Source of the DNA: Chitinophaga varians
GTDB taxonomy: Bacteria > Bacteroidota > Bacteroidia > Chitinophagales > Chitinophagaceae
Direction: 5' to 3'
Assembly: GCF_012641275.1 (NCBI RefSeq)
Contig: NZ_JABAIA010000001.1
Coordinates: 186,001-250,000, forward strand
DNA length: 64,000 nt
Part shown: positions 17,346 to 25,889 of the stretch, one piece after another
Layout: each line of letters begins with the position of its first letter
Position numbering within the stretch: position 1 is the first letter of the stretch
Program-made: the position numbers and the translations under genes
Notes under the pieces: model-generated
The model's database searches: none
Seen by the model: only the letters and a program-made list of their open reading frames with translations
What the model was told of the DNA's origin: nothing

Positions 17346-17732
17346 ATGGCTTTTGATGAAAAAATGGCCGATCGCGTCAGAGAACTGATCGCACCTGCGT
17401 CGGCCAACATTGAAGAAAAGAAAATGTTTGGCGGTCTCTGTTTTATGGTCGATGATAAAATGTGCGTAGGCGTAAAAGCCGACAACATCATGCTGCGCAT
17501 TGATCCGGCGCTGACAGACGCCGCGCTGGAGGAAGAAAGTTGCATGCCCATGGTGCATGGTGGCAAAATAATGCCGGGGTTTGTATACGTGGACAACTCT
17601 GCCCTACGCACGAAAAAGCAGCTGGAACACTGGGTAAATAGGGCTTTGGCATATAACAAAGTAGCTACTCCGTCCAAAAAGAAAACCGCTGCCACACCGA
17701 AAAAGAAAGCTGCTGCCACTAAAAAAAAGTAA
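17346..17732 (+). CDS. TfoX N-terminal domain protein with lysine-rich tail
   Basis: A 128-residue protein. Residues 1-100 match the TfoX/Sxy N-terminal domain (KKMFGGLCFMVDDKMCVGVKADNIMLRIDP and GFVYVDNSALRTKKQLEHWVNRAL). In gammaproteobacteria the domain takes part in competence control, but in Bacteroidota it mostly occurs alone and its role is not known. The last 25 residues are a low-complexity basic tail of Lys, Ala, Pro and Thr (SKKKTAATPKKKAAATKKK), like histone H1-type or nucleoid-binding tails, so contact with nucleic acid is plausible. The domain is full length and there is no C-terminal TfoX domain. It probably shares a transcript with the serine hydrolase upstream. Confidence 0.85.
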   Translation: MAFDEKMADRVRELIAPASANIEEKKMFGGLCFMVDDKMCVGVKADNIMLRIDPALTDAALEEESCMPMVHGGKIMPGFVYVDNSALRTKKQLEHWVNRALAYNKVATPSKKKTAATPKKKAAATKKK

Positions 17733-17773
17733 TTGTTCATGGCCGCCGGTAGGCCGGTTTACAAATGTTTTTC

Positions 17774-17781
17774 TATCTTTA
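17774..17781 (+). promoter_or_regulatory. Likely -7 box TATCTTTA of the antiporter gene
   Basis: One mismatch from TAnnTTTG. It would give a leader of about 60 bases before the ATG at 17850, and it shows that the open frame upstream of 17850 is not translated. Confidence 0.45.
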
Positions 17782-17849
17782 GCGCCCCCTATAGTGATAG
17801 CATTATCATTTTTAAATCTGTATTCTTTAACTGGCATTATCTGGAAGCT

Positions 17850-19085
17850 ATGAACACTTTTACAATTATTACGGCTTTAATCACTATCAGTGCGCTGATT
17901 TCGTACATCAACAACCGGTTTATCAAACTCCCCGGCACCATAGGCGTGATCGTGGTTTCGCTGTTGTTGTCCCTGCTGATTTTGTTTACCGGTAAAATTT
18001 TCCCCGACGCTTACGCGTTCATCAAAGATCTCACCAGCAGTATTGACTTTACACAAACACTGCTGGATATTATGTTAGGCTTCCTCCTGTTTGCGAGCGC
18101 CCTGCAATTCGACTTTCAGAAACTGAAAGAACAACGTTACCCGGTGCTGATACTCAGTACCATCGGGGTAATTGGCTCTACCTTTATCTTCGGTTATCTG
18201 CTGTATTGGGCCACAGGACTGCTGCACATTGAACTGCCGCTGCTTTACTGCCTGCTGTTTGGCGCGCTCATTTCACCTACCGATCCGGTGGCCGTGATGT
18301 CTGTACTGAAAAAATCTAAAGTGCCATCTTCGCTGGAAACCATTATCGGTGGAGAATCCCTGCTGAATGACGGTACTGGTATCCTGCTCTTCGTTATCCT
18401 GAAAGAACTGGCTGCCAGCTCCGACGCACATGTTTCTTTTTCACATACGGTCGCCCTGTTTTCACAGGAAGTGTTCGGCGGTATCCTGTTAGGCGTTATC
18501 TCCGGCCTGGTAGCTTATCGCACCATGAAACGGGTAGACGACTTCCAGATCATCGTCATGGTGTCATTATCCATGGTAATGGTGATATCCGTACTGGGCG
18601 CCATCTTGCACGTGTCCATTCCGCTGGCCGCAGTCTCTGCCGGCCTTATCCTTGGCAATACCTCCCTGGGCACCAAACAATCAGAAGACATGCAACGTTA
18701 CTTCCATAACGTATGGCATTTGATAGATGAACTGCTCAATACCATTCTCTTTGTGATGATCGGGCTACAAATTGTGCTGATGCCTTTCCTTAAAAATTAC
18801 TGGCTGACAGGCCTCTTCGCAGTACTCTTCGTACTGGTGGCCAGGGCGATGAGTATCTATATCCCGTCATTACTATTGAAACGTTCATTGAAAACAACCT
18901 ATAAAGGCATTACGATACTGGTATGGGCCGGACTTCGTGGGGGCATCTCCGTGGCACTCGCCATGTCACTCCCTGAATCGCCCTACAAGGAAATTATCCT
19001 CTCGGGAAGTTATTTCGTGGTGCTGTTCTCTATCATTATACAAGGGCTTACCCTGAAACGGGTGGTCAACAGAATGATCGCTTAA
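17850..19085 (+). CDS. Sodium/proton antiporter, CPA1 (NhaP-type) family
   Basis: A 411-residue inner-membrane antiporter that exchanges Na+ or K+ for protons and supports pH and salt balance. About 12 hydrophobic segments are visible. The ion-site motifs are ISPTDPVAVMSVLKK (TM5, TDPV) and GGESLLNDGTGILLF (TM6, ND), both diagnostic for CPA1. A late VWAGLRGGISVALAMSLP matches the family TM11 region with the RGG motif. There is no long C-terminal cytoplasmic tail, unlike many eukaryotic-type NHE proteins. The open frame begins at 17733, but that part overlaps a promoter-like box and has a poor sequence; MNTFTIITALITISAL at 17850 is a normal TM1 start. It ends at a strong bidirectional terminator. 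Confidence 0.9.
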   Translation: MNTFTIITALITISALISYINNRFIKLPGTIGVIVVSLLLSLLILFTGKIFPDAYAFIKDLTSSIDFTQTLLDIMLGFLLFASALQFDFQKLKEQRYPVLILSTIGVIGSTFIFGYLLYWATGLLHIELPLLYCLLFGALISPTDPVAVMSVLKKSKVPSSLETIIGGESLLNDGTGILLFVILKELAASSDAHVSFSHTVALFSQEVFGGILLGVISGLVAYRTMKRVDDFQIIVMVSLSMVMVISVLGAILHVSIPLAAVSAGLILGNTSLGTKQSEDMQRYFHNVWHLIDELLNTILFVMIGLQIVLMPFLKNYWLTGLFAVLFVLVARAMSIYIPSLLLKRSLKTTYKGITILVWAGLRGGISVALAMSLPESPYKEIILSGSYFVVLFSIIIQGLTLKRVVNRMIA

Positions 19086-19100
19086 ACGGCTATATGCAAA

Positions 19101-19147
19101 AAGAAGAGGACGTCTCAAATTAAAACTGAGACGTCCTCTTCTTTTTA
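19101..19147. terminator. Bidirectional terminator
   Basis: A 16-bp stem AGAAGAGGACGTCTCA / TGAGACGTCCTCTTCT (19102-19117 with 19127-19142) followed by TTTT. It lies between convergent genes ending at 19085 and 19175. Confidence 0.92.
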
Positions 19148-19174
19148 TGCACAGTGTATAACCTGCACGGACAA

Positions 19175-20251
19175 TTATTTCTCCTGCCTGCTTTCCAGCT
19201 CCTGAATTCTTTTTTCCATTTTGATCATGTGTAAGGTCATCTCTTCTATTTTCTGCAGCAGCAGTTTATTCATTTCACCTACGTCCACCCCCTTTTCAGC
19301 AACTTCTTTTTCGGAAGGGATATCAGGCAGATGTTTGTTGACTTTGATGAAGGCTTCTGTTTCCTGTAATGAAGGGAGTTTATAATCATCATGAAAAACA
19401 AAATCGGCCCAGGTGCCTTGTGCCACCTTTATTCTACGGGCACCCAGCGAGCCTTCCACGACCATCCTGAAACCTGTCACAGGTTCAGTCCCGATACCCA
19501 TTTCTCCGTTTTCGTTCATAATTAACCGGTAATTGGGGACTTTGCTGGCGTCCTCCACATCGGTCGTAAAGAGATAGAGTTTATTGCCCACACCCCCCAG
19601 GCCAATCTTTGTGGTGCCTGCATCGAAAGCTATTGCCTGTCCTGTTGGTAGCCGGAGCGGCTTTCTCCAGTTGTAGGCGGTCCAGTTAACGATGCCATTC
19701 AAATACAACGATCCTATTGTCCTGCCCTGCCTGTTTACATAACCATCCACAGACGTTTTAAACGTATGGGGAGGTTCATTCAGCATCGTCAATGGCAGGG
19801 GATTCGCTACACCATCGAATACAGCCGGCGCCTCTATCGCATAACGGGATGTATAGGAATAAGACGTATTTCCCCTCAGCCAGATAATGATCTCATTCGC
19901 GTTATTGAAGCCTGTAACATCCCTCCAGCCTGCAATGAAGTCATAGGCAGATCCAGCCTGATGGATATCCGCTTCAATAAAATCAGACCCGTTTCCCCAA
20001 TTGGTAACGTGGTAGCGGAATTTTGCCAGTAAAGAACCTCTCCATTCATTGCCCCCATCGCGATGGACATCCGCCCTCCCTATTTCCAATTCTGAAGCAG
20101 TGTTGGCAAACCAGCCGTTGTCTTTCCATACAACCGGATAAAACTTGTCAATGTCGCCGCCTACAAAAAAGGTACCTGTTGTCTGCCCCGATGCCGTGGC
20201 AGCAACCATCAACAAAAAAGACCATAATAAAGCCAGGGAAAAATATTTCAT
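19175..20251 (-). CDS. Secreted fibre-like protein with HLPDIPS-type C-terminal domain
   Basis: A 358-residue exported protein (signal peptide MKYFSLALLWSFLLMVAATASG). The body (about 25-270) is beta-rich with many Gly, Asn and Trp and has no enzyme motif. The C-terminal 90 residues carry a pattern common in Bacteroidota surface proteins: WADFVFHDDYKLPSLQETEAFIKVNKHLPDIPS-type order (seen as DYKLPSL and HLPDIPSEKEV), then GVDVGEMNKLLLQKIEEMTLHMIKMEKRIQ, a coiled coil that likely trimerises. The layout resembles phage tail-fibre or S74-like proteins, but the Ser/Lys self-cleavage dyad was not identified. It is probably a surface or matrix protein; function unknown. It stands alone. Confidence 0.75.
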   Translation of the reverse strand: MKYFSLALLWSFLLMVAATASGQTTGTFFVGGDIDKFYPVVWKDNGWFANTASELEIGRADVHRDGGNEWRGSLLAKFRYHVTNWGNGSDFIEADIHQAGSAYDFIAGWRDVTGFNNANEIIIWLRGNTSYSYTSRYAIEAPAVFDGVANPLPLTMLNEPPHTFKTSVDGYVNRQGRTIGSLYLNGIVNWTAYNWRKPLRLPTGQAIAFDAGTTKIGLGGVGNKLYLFTTDVEDASKVPNYRLIMNENGEMGIGTEPVTGFRMVVEGSLGARRIKVAQGTWADFVFHDDYKLPSLQETEAFIKVNKHLPDIPSEKEVAEKGVDVGEMNKLLLQKIEEMTLHMIKMEKRIQELESRQEK

Positions 20252-20391
20252 AGATATCTAAGGTTTTAAAAAATGCGGGATGGGTATAACAATTTTATGA
20301 CTACAGTTACAATATGGTTCGCAATATAACAAACTTTGCATCTGAAACAAACCGGAAAGGTATTTATTGCCGCCTGGTACAGAAATTAAAC

Positions 20392-20430
20392 AGCGGGTGC
20401 CTTGCGGCTACAGCTATGAAGACACCCGCT
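20392..20430 (-). terminator. Possible terminator of the GH3 gene
   Basis: A GC-rich stem GCGGGTG / CACCCGC (20394-20400 with 20423-20429) with a long loop. On the minus strand it is followed by TGTTTAATTT, a few bases past the stop at 20436. Confidence 0.45.
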
Positions 20431-20435
20431 TCTTC

Positions 20436-22592
20436 TTATTTTACAACAATGTTGCGCGTCAGCTTAAAATCTGTGGAAGACGATCCAACATGTACGCCAT
20501 ATGTTCCCTTATACAGCTTCCAGCGTTGCTGTGACAGGTCCCATTTCTGCAACTCTGCCATGGGTATTTCCAGCGTCACAGCAGTGGCATTGCCCTGTTT
20601 TACCGACACCCGCTTAAAGGCTTTCAGCTCTTTCAACGGCATCCTTTCCTGGTCCGGATAGGTGATGTATGCCTGTAATACTTCATCTCCGTCCATATTA
20701 CCGGTATTGCGCACGTTAACGGTCATACGAATGGTATCATTCAGTTTATAACCGTTGGCCGGCGCCTGTTGCCAGTCATACGTAAACGTGGTATAGCTGA
20801 GACCGAAACCGAAAGGATAAGCTGCCTTGCCTTTAAAATAACGATAGGTGCGGTTTTTCATGCTATAGTCCTTGTAGTCCGGGAGGTCTTTCACCGATTG
20901 ATAAAAGGTGACCGGGAGGCGCCCTGCGGGCGAATATTTTCCGAAGATGATGTCCGCGAGCGCAGTACCGCCTTGCTCGCCAGGGTACCATGCCAGGATG
21001 ATCGCATCTGCGTAAGGCTCAATGGCAGTAACATCTACCGCGCTGCCGGCGGTAACGACTGCTATGATCGGCTTTTTATGCGCAGCCCTCAACTTCTGCA
21101 TAAAAACCACCTGCGAACGGGGAAGGCTCAACGAATTTTTATCCCCACCGGAGGCAGACAGGAAAGCATCTCCTTCCTCCCCTTCCAGCAAAGGCGTAAG
21201 TCCTATCACGGCAACTGTCACATCACAGTTCTGAGAGGCCCAGATACCTCCGAAATGCAGCGTATCCGTAAAATCACATCCCTGGTCATATTGAGTGGCC
21301 ATGCCCGGTCCGGCTGCTTTGCTGAGGCCGGCGGTGAAGGTCACCATATTGCCGGACACGCCGTGATAGTTGCCCATCAGCGCTTCCAGCGAGGCGGAAT
21401 TGGAACCGGTGACCAGCATAGAGGCGTATTTGTCTTGTTGCAACGGCAGCACGCCGTTATTCTTCAGCAATACCATACTTTCTCTTGCAGCCTGGAGCGC
21501 CAGTGAAGTATGCCAGGCATTGTTCACGCTGTCGGCCCCGTAACCGCTGTAGCGGCTGTGTCCCGGCACATCATACAGCCCGAGCTTCATTTGGGTACGC
21601 AGACTGGCGCTCAGCGCACTGTCTACGTCCGCAGGTTTCAGCCAGCCTTTATCGATCGCTTTTAATACATCATCCTGTAAAATATTCGCGCAATCCAGGT
21701 TAACGCCTGCTTTGATAGCGGCAGCAGCCACTTCCTCGCGGGTAGGAATAGCTTTATGGCGCAACCAGATATCGTCCAGCGCCCAGCAGTCGGTCACCAC
21801 CTGTCCGCTGAATTTCCACTCCTTCCGCAGAATATCCTGCAGCAAGGTGTTACCGGTGCAACATGGCTGGCTGTTTACCCTGTTATAGGCGCACATGATA
21901 GATTCCACATGGCCGTCCACCATCTTTTTGAAGGCATAGAGATAAGTCTCGCGCAGGTCTTTTTCATCGACCACCGCATTGAAACTATGGCGGTCCGCTT
22001 CCGGTCCGCTATGTACGGCAAAATGTTTGGCGCATGCGGCTGTTTTCAGCGCTCCCGGCTCATCGCCCTGCAGGCCATGTACAAACGCGCCGGCCATGGT
22101 GCCTGTCAGATAAGGGTCTTCCCCATAGGTCTCCTGTCCCCGGCCCCACCGCGGGTCGCGGAAAATATTGACGTTCGGCGTCCAGAAATTCAGCCCCATA
22201 TACTGCACGTGGCGACCGGCGGCAACGGCCAGGTTATACTTCGCGCGGGCTTCTGTGGAAATAGCAGTAGCCACAGACTGCGCCAGCGGCGCGTTAAAAG
22301 AAGCCGACAGCCCTATGGCCTGCGGAAACACAGTGGCTTCACCGCCACGGGCTATGCCATGCAATGCTTCGTTCCACCAGTTATAGGCAGGAATATGCAA
22401 CCGCTCAATAGCGGGACTGTTATATCCCAACAAGGAGATTTTCTCCTGCAACGTTAATGTATGCAGCAGGTCATTGACGCGCTGATCAACCGGCGCACCT
22501 GCCTTACGGAACAGCGGCTGCTCCTGTGCAAACAATGTTCCCACTGGTAGCAGCGCCATCGCATATGCCAGCTGTTTTCTTTTTTTCAACAT
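20436..22592 (-). CDS. Secreted glycoside hydrolase family 3 (beta-xylosidase/beta-glucosidase type)
   Basis: A 718-residue exported enzyme that removes terminal beta-linked glucose or xylose from oligosaccharides in the periplasm or at the surface. It has a signal peptide (MLKKRKQLAYAMALLPVGTLFA) and then the GH3 N-terminal barrel with NWWNEALHGIAR, RDPRWGRGQETYGEDPYLTG and the catalytic Asp in GQVVTDCWALDDIW near residue 268. The second alpha/beta domain has LEGEEGDA, the expected acid/base region. The end is an FnIII-like domain (DTIRMTVNVRNTGNMDGDEVLQAYI). WWNEALHG is characteristic of the xylosidase-like GH3 branch. The frame is open to 22703, but ATG 22592 is the one followed by a signal peptide. 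There is no SusC/D pair nearby, so it is not in a clear polysaccharide-utilisation locus. Confidence 0.93.
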   Translation of the reverse strand: MLKKRKQLAYAMALLPVGTLFAQEQPLFRKAGAPVDQRVNDLLHTLTLQEKISLLGYNSPAIERLHIPAYNWWNEALHGIARGGEATVFPQAIGLSASFNAPLAQSVATAISTEARAKYNLAVAAGRHVQYMGLNFWTPNVNIFRDPRWGRGQETYGEDPYLTGTMAGAFVHGLQGDEPGALKTAACAKHFAVHSGPEADRHSFNAVVDEKDLRETYLYAFKKMVDGHVESIMCAYNRVNSQPCCTGNTLLQDILRKEWKFSGQVVTDCWALDDIWLRHKAIPTREEVAAAAIKAGVNLDCANILQDDVLKAIDKGWLKPADVDSALSASLRTQMKLGLYDVPGHSRYSGYGADSVNNAWHTSLALQAARESMVLLKNNGVLPLQQDKYASMLVTGSNSASLEALMGNYHGVSGNMVTFTAGLSKAAGPGMATQYDQGCDFTDTLHFGGIWASQNCDVTVAVIGLTPLLEGEEGDAFLSASGGDKNSLSLPRSQVVFMQKLRAAHKKPIIAVVTAGSAVDVTAIEPYADAIILAWYPGEQGGTALADIIFGKYSPAGRLPVTFYQSVKDLPDYKDYSMKNRTYRYFKGKAAYPFGFGLSYTTFTYDWQQAPANGYKLNDTIRMTVNVRNTGNMDGDEVLQAYITYPDQERMPLKELKAFKRVSVKQGNATAVTLEIPMAELQKWDLSQQRWKLYKGTYGVHVGSSSTDFKLTRNIVVK

Positions 22593-22724
22593 GCTAAAAG
22601 CCTTAAATTGTATATGAATTAATTCCCGTCGTACATCGCAAGTTATCGTGTTTATTTTGTAATCAGAACGGGCGCCGGCGGATTGCTTATTAAGAATCAA
22701 CAATTAATAAAATAGTATAAAAAG

Positions 22725-23852
22725 ATGATCGCCAACAGCACTAAATGGGAGAAAATAAGGGCCGATTACCCGGTCTTCAATACATACACTTACTTCTTTA
22801 CCAATGGCGGCGCGCCTGTCAGCAAACCGCTGGTGGACAAGGCCTCCGCGCTGCTGACCGATCTGAGTGAACAGGGCCGGGGCGTAATGTCTGTCTGGAA
22901 CCCCGAAGTAGAGGAAATACGGGCCACCATGGCAGGTATGATCAACGCGAACACTGCTGAAGTGGCCTTTATCACCAACACTGCACAAGCCATGGGATTG
23001 CTTGTGGGCATGTTTCCCACGACGTTTGAAATACTTACCATGAAGGATGATTTCCCCACCAGCTTCGTTCCCTGGATACATCATGGCCATTCGGTACGCC
23101 TCGTGCAGCCGGAAGCCAACGGCGCAATACCGCTCAGTACTATCGAACAACAAATTACACCGGACACGCGTATACTTATCCTCAGCCACGTGATGTTCCG
23201 CTCGGGCTACCGGCACGATCTGCAGGCTATAGGGGAGTTATGTAAAAAAAGAGGTATCATACTGATCGTGGACGCCACACAGTCTTTTGGCGTCAATGAA
23301 ATAGATGTGGCAGCCTGCAACATCGACATTCTGATTTTCCATACCTACAAATGGGCGGCGGCAGGATACGGCTCCGGTGGCATGTACGTGTCCCGCCAAC
23401 TACAGGAAAAATATCCGCCTAAAACCATGGGATGGTACAATGTGACCTATCCCAATCCGGATTTTGATACCACGCAGGACTATACGCAGTTTAAGCCCAA
23501 ACAGGACGCCACCGTATTTGAACAGGGCACCCCTCCCTTTCTTAATATACTGTTGCTCGGTGAAGCGCTGCGTTACATCAATGCCATCGGCATCGCAGAC
23601 ATTCACGCTTATATCCAGGCACTGGTCACCTACCTGCATGAAGAAGCACGGAAACATAAAGTGGAAGTCCTTTCCAACTTCGGGCCGCAGCACCTTTCGG
23701 CGATACAGCGCCTAAAAATCACGCCCGGACAGTTCCGGCAGCTCGAAGAAAGCGGCATCATGGCGCGCTATAAAAATAACATGCTCACGATCGGCATTAA
23801 TTTCTATAACAACAAAGCCGATATAGACACGCTTTTTGCGGCCCTGCAATAA
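22725..23852 (+). CDS. Aminotransferase class V-fold PLP-dependent enzyme
   Basis: A 375-residue cytoplasmic fold-type I PLP enzyme related to cysteine desulfurase, selenocysteine lyase and isopenicillin N epimerase. The PLP pyridine-N contact is DATQSFG and the Schiff-base Lys is in FHTYKWAAAGYGSGGMY near residue 214. The N terminus YFFTNGGAPVSKPLVDKA replaces the YLDNAAT start of cysteine desulfurases. No catalytic Cys loop is evident, which argues against a true IscS/NifS role. The reaction could be C-S lysis, desulfuration, epimerisation or amine transfer, and the sequence does not decide. It is divergent from the GH3 gene and convergent with the DUF1634 operon (1-base gap), so it has no clear functional partner. 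Confidence 0.85.
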   Translation: MIANSTKWEKIRADYPVFNTYTYFFTNGGAPVSKPLVDKASALLTDLSEQGRGVMSVWNPEVEEIRATMAGMINANTAEVAFITNTAQAMGLLVGMFPTTFEILTMKDDFPTSFVPWIHHGHSVRLVQPEANGAIPLSTIEQQITPDTRILILSHVMFRSGYRHDLQAIGELCKKRGIILIVDATQSFGVNEIDVAACNIDILIFHTYKWAAAGYGSGGMYVSRQLQEKYPPKTMGWYNVTYPNPDFDTTQDYTQFKPKQDATVFEQGTPPFLNILLLGEALRYINAIGIADIHAYIQALVTYLHEEARKHKVEVLSNFGPQHLSAIQRLKITPGQFRQLEESGIMARYKNNMLTIGINFYNNKADIDTLFAALQ

Positions 23853-23853
23853 C

Positions 23854-24249
23854 TTATACTTTCAGGCCTCCGAACATACTGAACAGGATGATGCCCAGCA
23901 CCAGCAGGGTAATCACCACGTACATGCGGTCTTTCTCTACGGCAAAACCGATCAGGGAAAAGAACACGCGAAGGATGGGTGTTGCCAGCAGTATCAGGGC
24001 GCCGAACTGAATAACGGCCGACGGTTTAAAAGTGGCCAGCCCACGGAAAATACCGCCGAAAGTGGTGTATTCTTTGCCTTCCCCGGTAAAAGTGCTGTAG
24101 TCAGGGAGACTGTCAGCACCGTGTTTGGCCAAATATAATACGCCGCCTACAAAAGCGATGGCACTGGCGGTGATCACACCGGTACGCAACACCTGTCCTA
24201 CCAGTAAAGCTATGTCCCGGTCGCCTGTTAATGTTTTGATGAGTTTCAT
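23854..24249 (-). CDS. DUF1634 membrane protein
   Basis: A 131-residue inner-membrane protein with three predicted membrane helices: VGQVLRTGVITASAIAFVGGVLYLA, AVIQFGALILLATPILRVFFSLIGF and MYVVITLLVLGIILFSMF. The pattern of a first helix with G and R near its start and then LLLATPVLRV is that of DUF1634. Members are almost always coded next to a TauE/SafE permease, as here (9-base gap), so it is probably an accessory subunit or helper in sulfonate/sulfite or other anion transport. It is the last gene of the GntR-TauE-DUF1634 operon. Confidence 0.87.
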   Translation of the reverse strand: MKLIKTLTGDRDIALLVGQVLRTGVITASAIAFVGGVLYLAKHGADSLPDYSTFTGEGKEYTTFGGIFRGLATFKPSAVIQFGALILLATPILRVFFSLIGFAVEKDRMYVVITLLVLGIILFSMFGGLKV

Positions 24250-24258
24250 GGCTTGTGT

Positions 24259-25092
24259 TTAAAACTGGTGATGTAATCCGTTGTAGATCATTTCCAGTGC
24301 CACAAAAGAAATGGCCACACAGAAAATGTAACGTAACGTTTTCGGGTTCATGATCGTCAGCAAGCGCGCGCCGGTGAAGGCGCCGCCCAGTACGCCCAAT
24401 ACTACCGGAAAGGCAATCCCCGGATCTATATAGCCACGCTGGAGATACACTACAGCACTGGCCGCGGCGGTGACGCCGATCATAAAATTGCTGGTGGTGG
24501 TGCTTACCTTAAAAGGAATTTTCATCGCGCCGTCCATGGCCAGCACTTTCAACGCACCAGAACCAATGCCCAGCAGCCCGGATAAAACGCCGGCCAGCAA
24601 CATAATAGAGAACCCGCCGCCGATGTTCTGCAACTTGTAGGGCACCTCTCCCTGTGGTGTAGGGTAACTGCCATTTAGTTTTAATACATAAGATAAACGG
24701 CTTCCTTCCTGCAAGGCATGCTCATGTTTTTTGCGTACGGTCATCAGCGCCGAAAAAATCAGCACTACGCCAAAGAGTATCGCAATGGTATTGGTCGGCG
24801 TAAAAACGGCTATCAGCGCCCCTCCTACCGCTCCCAGCGTAGTGGCGATCTCGAGGAACATGCCCAGCCGCACATTGGTGATGCCTTCTTTGATATAAGC
24901 CGACGCCGCCCCTGATGAATTGGCGATAGACGCCAGCAAGGCCGCGCCAATGGCGTAACGGATATCCACATGAAAGACCAGCGTCAGCAGCGGGATCACG
25001 ACCACGCCACCGCCCAGTCCTGTCAATGAACCTAAGAGGCCCGCCACATATGCGCCGGCAAGCAGTATCAGACTGAAAATAAGTATGTTCAT
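24259..25092 (-). CDS. TauE/SafE family sulfite/organosulfur exporter-type permease
   Basis: A 277-residue membrane protein with about eight helices and the two-fold repeat of the family. The first repeat starts GLLGSLTGLGGGVVVIPLL and the second has SGLLGIGSGALKVLAMDGAMKIPFKVSTTTSNFMIGVTAAAS. It moves small anions such as sulfite, sulfoacetate or similar organosulfur compounds across the inner membrane; direction and substrate cannot be read from sequence. The gene follows the GntR regulator by 12 bases and precedes DUF1634 by 9, a conserved trio in which the regulator likely senses the transported acid. The length is normal. Confidence 0.9.
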   Translation of the reverse strand: MNILIFSLILLAGAYVAGLLGSLTGLGGGVVVIPLLTLVFHVDIRYAIGAALLASIANSSGAASAYIKEGITNVRLGMFLEIATTLGAVGGALIAVFTPTNTIAILFGVVLIFSALMTVRKKHEHALQEGSRLSYVLKLNGSYPTPQGEVPYKLQNIGGGFSIMLLAGVLSGLLGIGSGALKVLAMDGAMKIPFKVSTTTSNFMIGVTAAASAVVYLQRGYIDPGIAFPVVLGVLGGAFTGARLLTIMNPKTLRYIFCVAISFVALEMIYNGLHHQF

Positions 25093-25104
25093 CTTTCGGA
25101 ATGT

Positions 25105-25758
25105 TTAGTAGTTGTTGTCCAGTATATCTTCCATGGCCTGCCGCGATAACTTGACGTTACCGCTCCTGATGGCTTCATACAGCTGTTCATGCAAATGGTG
25201 GCTGATTGCAAAGTGACTGATGCTCTCCGTGTCCCGTTTGGCAAAGAAGTCCCGTATCACCGCAGTGAAACTGCGATAAAGGTCGGCCAGCACATGATTG
25301 CCGCTGGCTTTGGCAATGGCGGTGTGAAAAGCAATGTCCGCTTCCATACAGTCGTGGTACTGCTGTCCAAGGATCGCTTTTTTACGCAGGTCAAGATATT
25401 TCTTCATCTCCGTCAGCGACGCTTTGGTATGATGCTGCGCTGCCAGCTTCACTATTTCATAGTCCAGCATGCGCCGCACCTGGTTGATTTCTTCAAAGTC
25501 CGCCCGCCGCAGCCGCTGGTCCAGCGATTCTGTCTGTACCGATTCACTGACATAGGTGCCGGAGCCTTGTTGTACCCGCAATATCCCCGACATGGCCAGT
25601 GTTTTTACCGCCTCGCGGATAGTAGAGCGCCCCACCGCATATTGCACCATCAGTTCGGGTTCTGTCGGTATCTTCTGCCCCGGCTTATAAATACCCTGAG
25701 AGATGTCTTTCTGGATAGCGTTGATAACGCGGTTGGAAAGTTTCGATGTCTGGTCCAT
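25105..25758 (-). CDS. GntR/FadR family transcriptional regulator (FCD domain)
   Basis: A 217-residue DNA-binding regulator. Residues 5-75 are the GntR winged helix (NRVINAIQKDISQGIYKPGQKIPTE ... YAVGRSTIREAVKTLAMSGILRVQQGSGTYV). Residues 90-215 form the all-helical FCD ligand-binding domain, with likely metal-binding Asp and His residues in EADIAFHTAIAKASGNHVLADLY and HLHEQLYEAI. Such regulators release DNA when an organic acid binds. It is the first gene of the operon with TauE and DUF1634 and probably represses it from the overlapping promoter at 25777-25784. A strict role in sulfonate metabolism is not shown. Confidence 0.9.
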   Translation of the reverse strand: MDQTSKLSNRVINAIQKDISQGIYKPGQKIPTEPELMVQYAVGRSTIREAVKTLAMSGILRVQQGSGTYVSESVQTESLDQRLRRADFEEINQVRRMLDYEIVKLAAQHHTKASLTEMKKYLDLRKKAILGQQYHDCMEADIAFHTAIAKASGNHVLADLYRSFTAVIRDFFAKRDTESISHFAISHHLHEQLYEAIRSGNVKLSRQAMEDILDNNY

Positions 25759-25776
25759 ATAAAACTCATTACGTCA

Positions 25777-25784
25777 CAAAGGTA
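25777..25784 (-). promoter_or_regulatory. -7 box TACCTTTG of the GntR-TauE-DUF1634 operon
   Basis: A perfect minus-strand TAnnTTTG, 18 bases upstream of the ATG at 25758. No good -33 TTTG at the usual spacing. Confidence 0.6.
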
Positions 25785-25820
25785 TGATGTTTATTTAAAA
25801 CATCAGATGATTTAACAGAA

Positions 25821-25860
25821 AAAAAATAAAAAGCCGCCTCTGCTGTGAAGAGACGGCTAA
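25821..25860 (-). terminator. Terminator of the aldo/keto reductase gene
   Basis: A 10-bp stem with one mismatch (25832-25841 with 25849-25858), followed on the minus strand by TTTTTATTTTTTTT. It lies just past the gene stop at 25890. Confidence 0.85.
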
Positions 25861-25889
25861 GTAACAAGCATGATCCGAATGCTTTTATC

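Noticed and set aside
22725..23852. Class V PLP enzyme as the missing EgtE lyase of the ergothioneine pathway
   Set aside because: It lies 7 kb away with unrelated operons between; the sequence gives no specific support.
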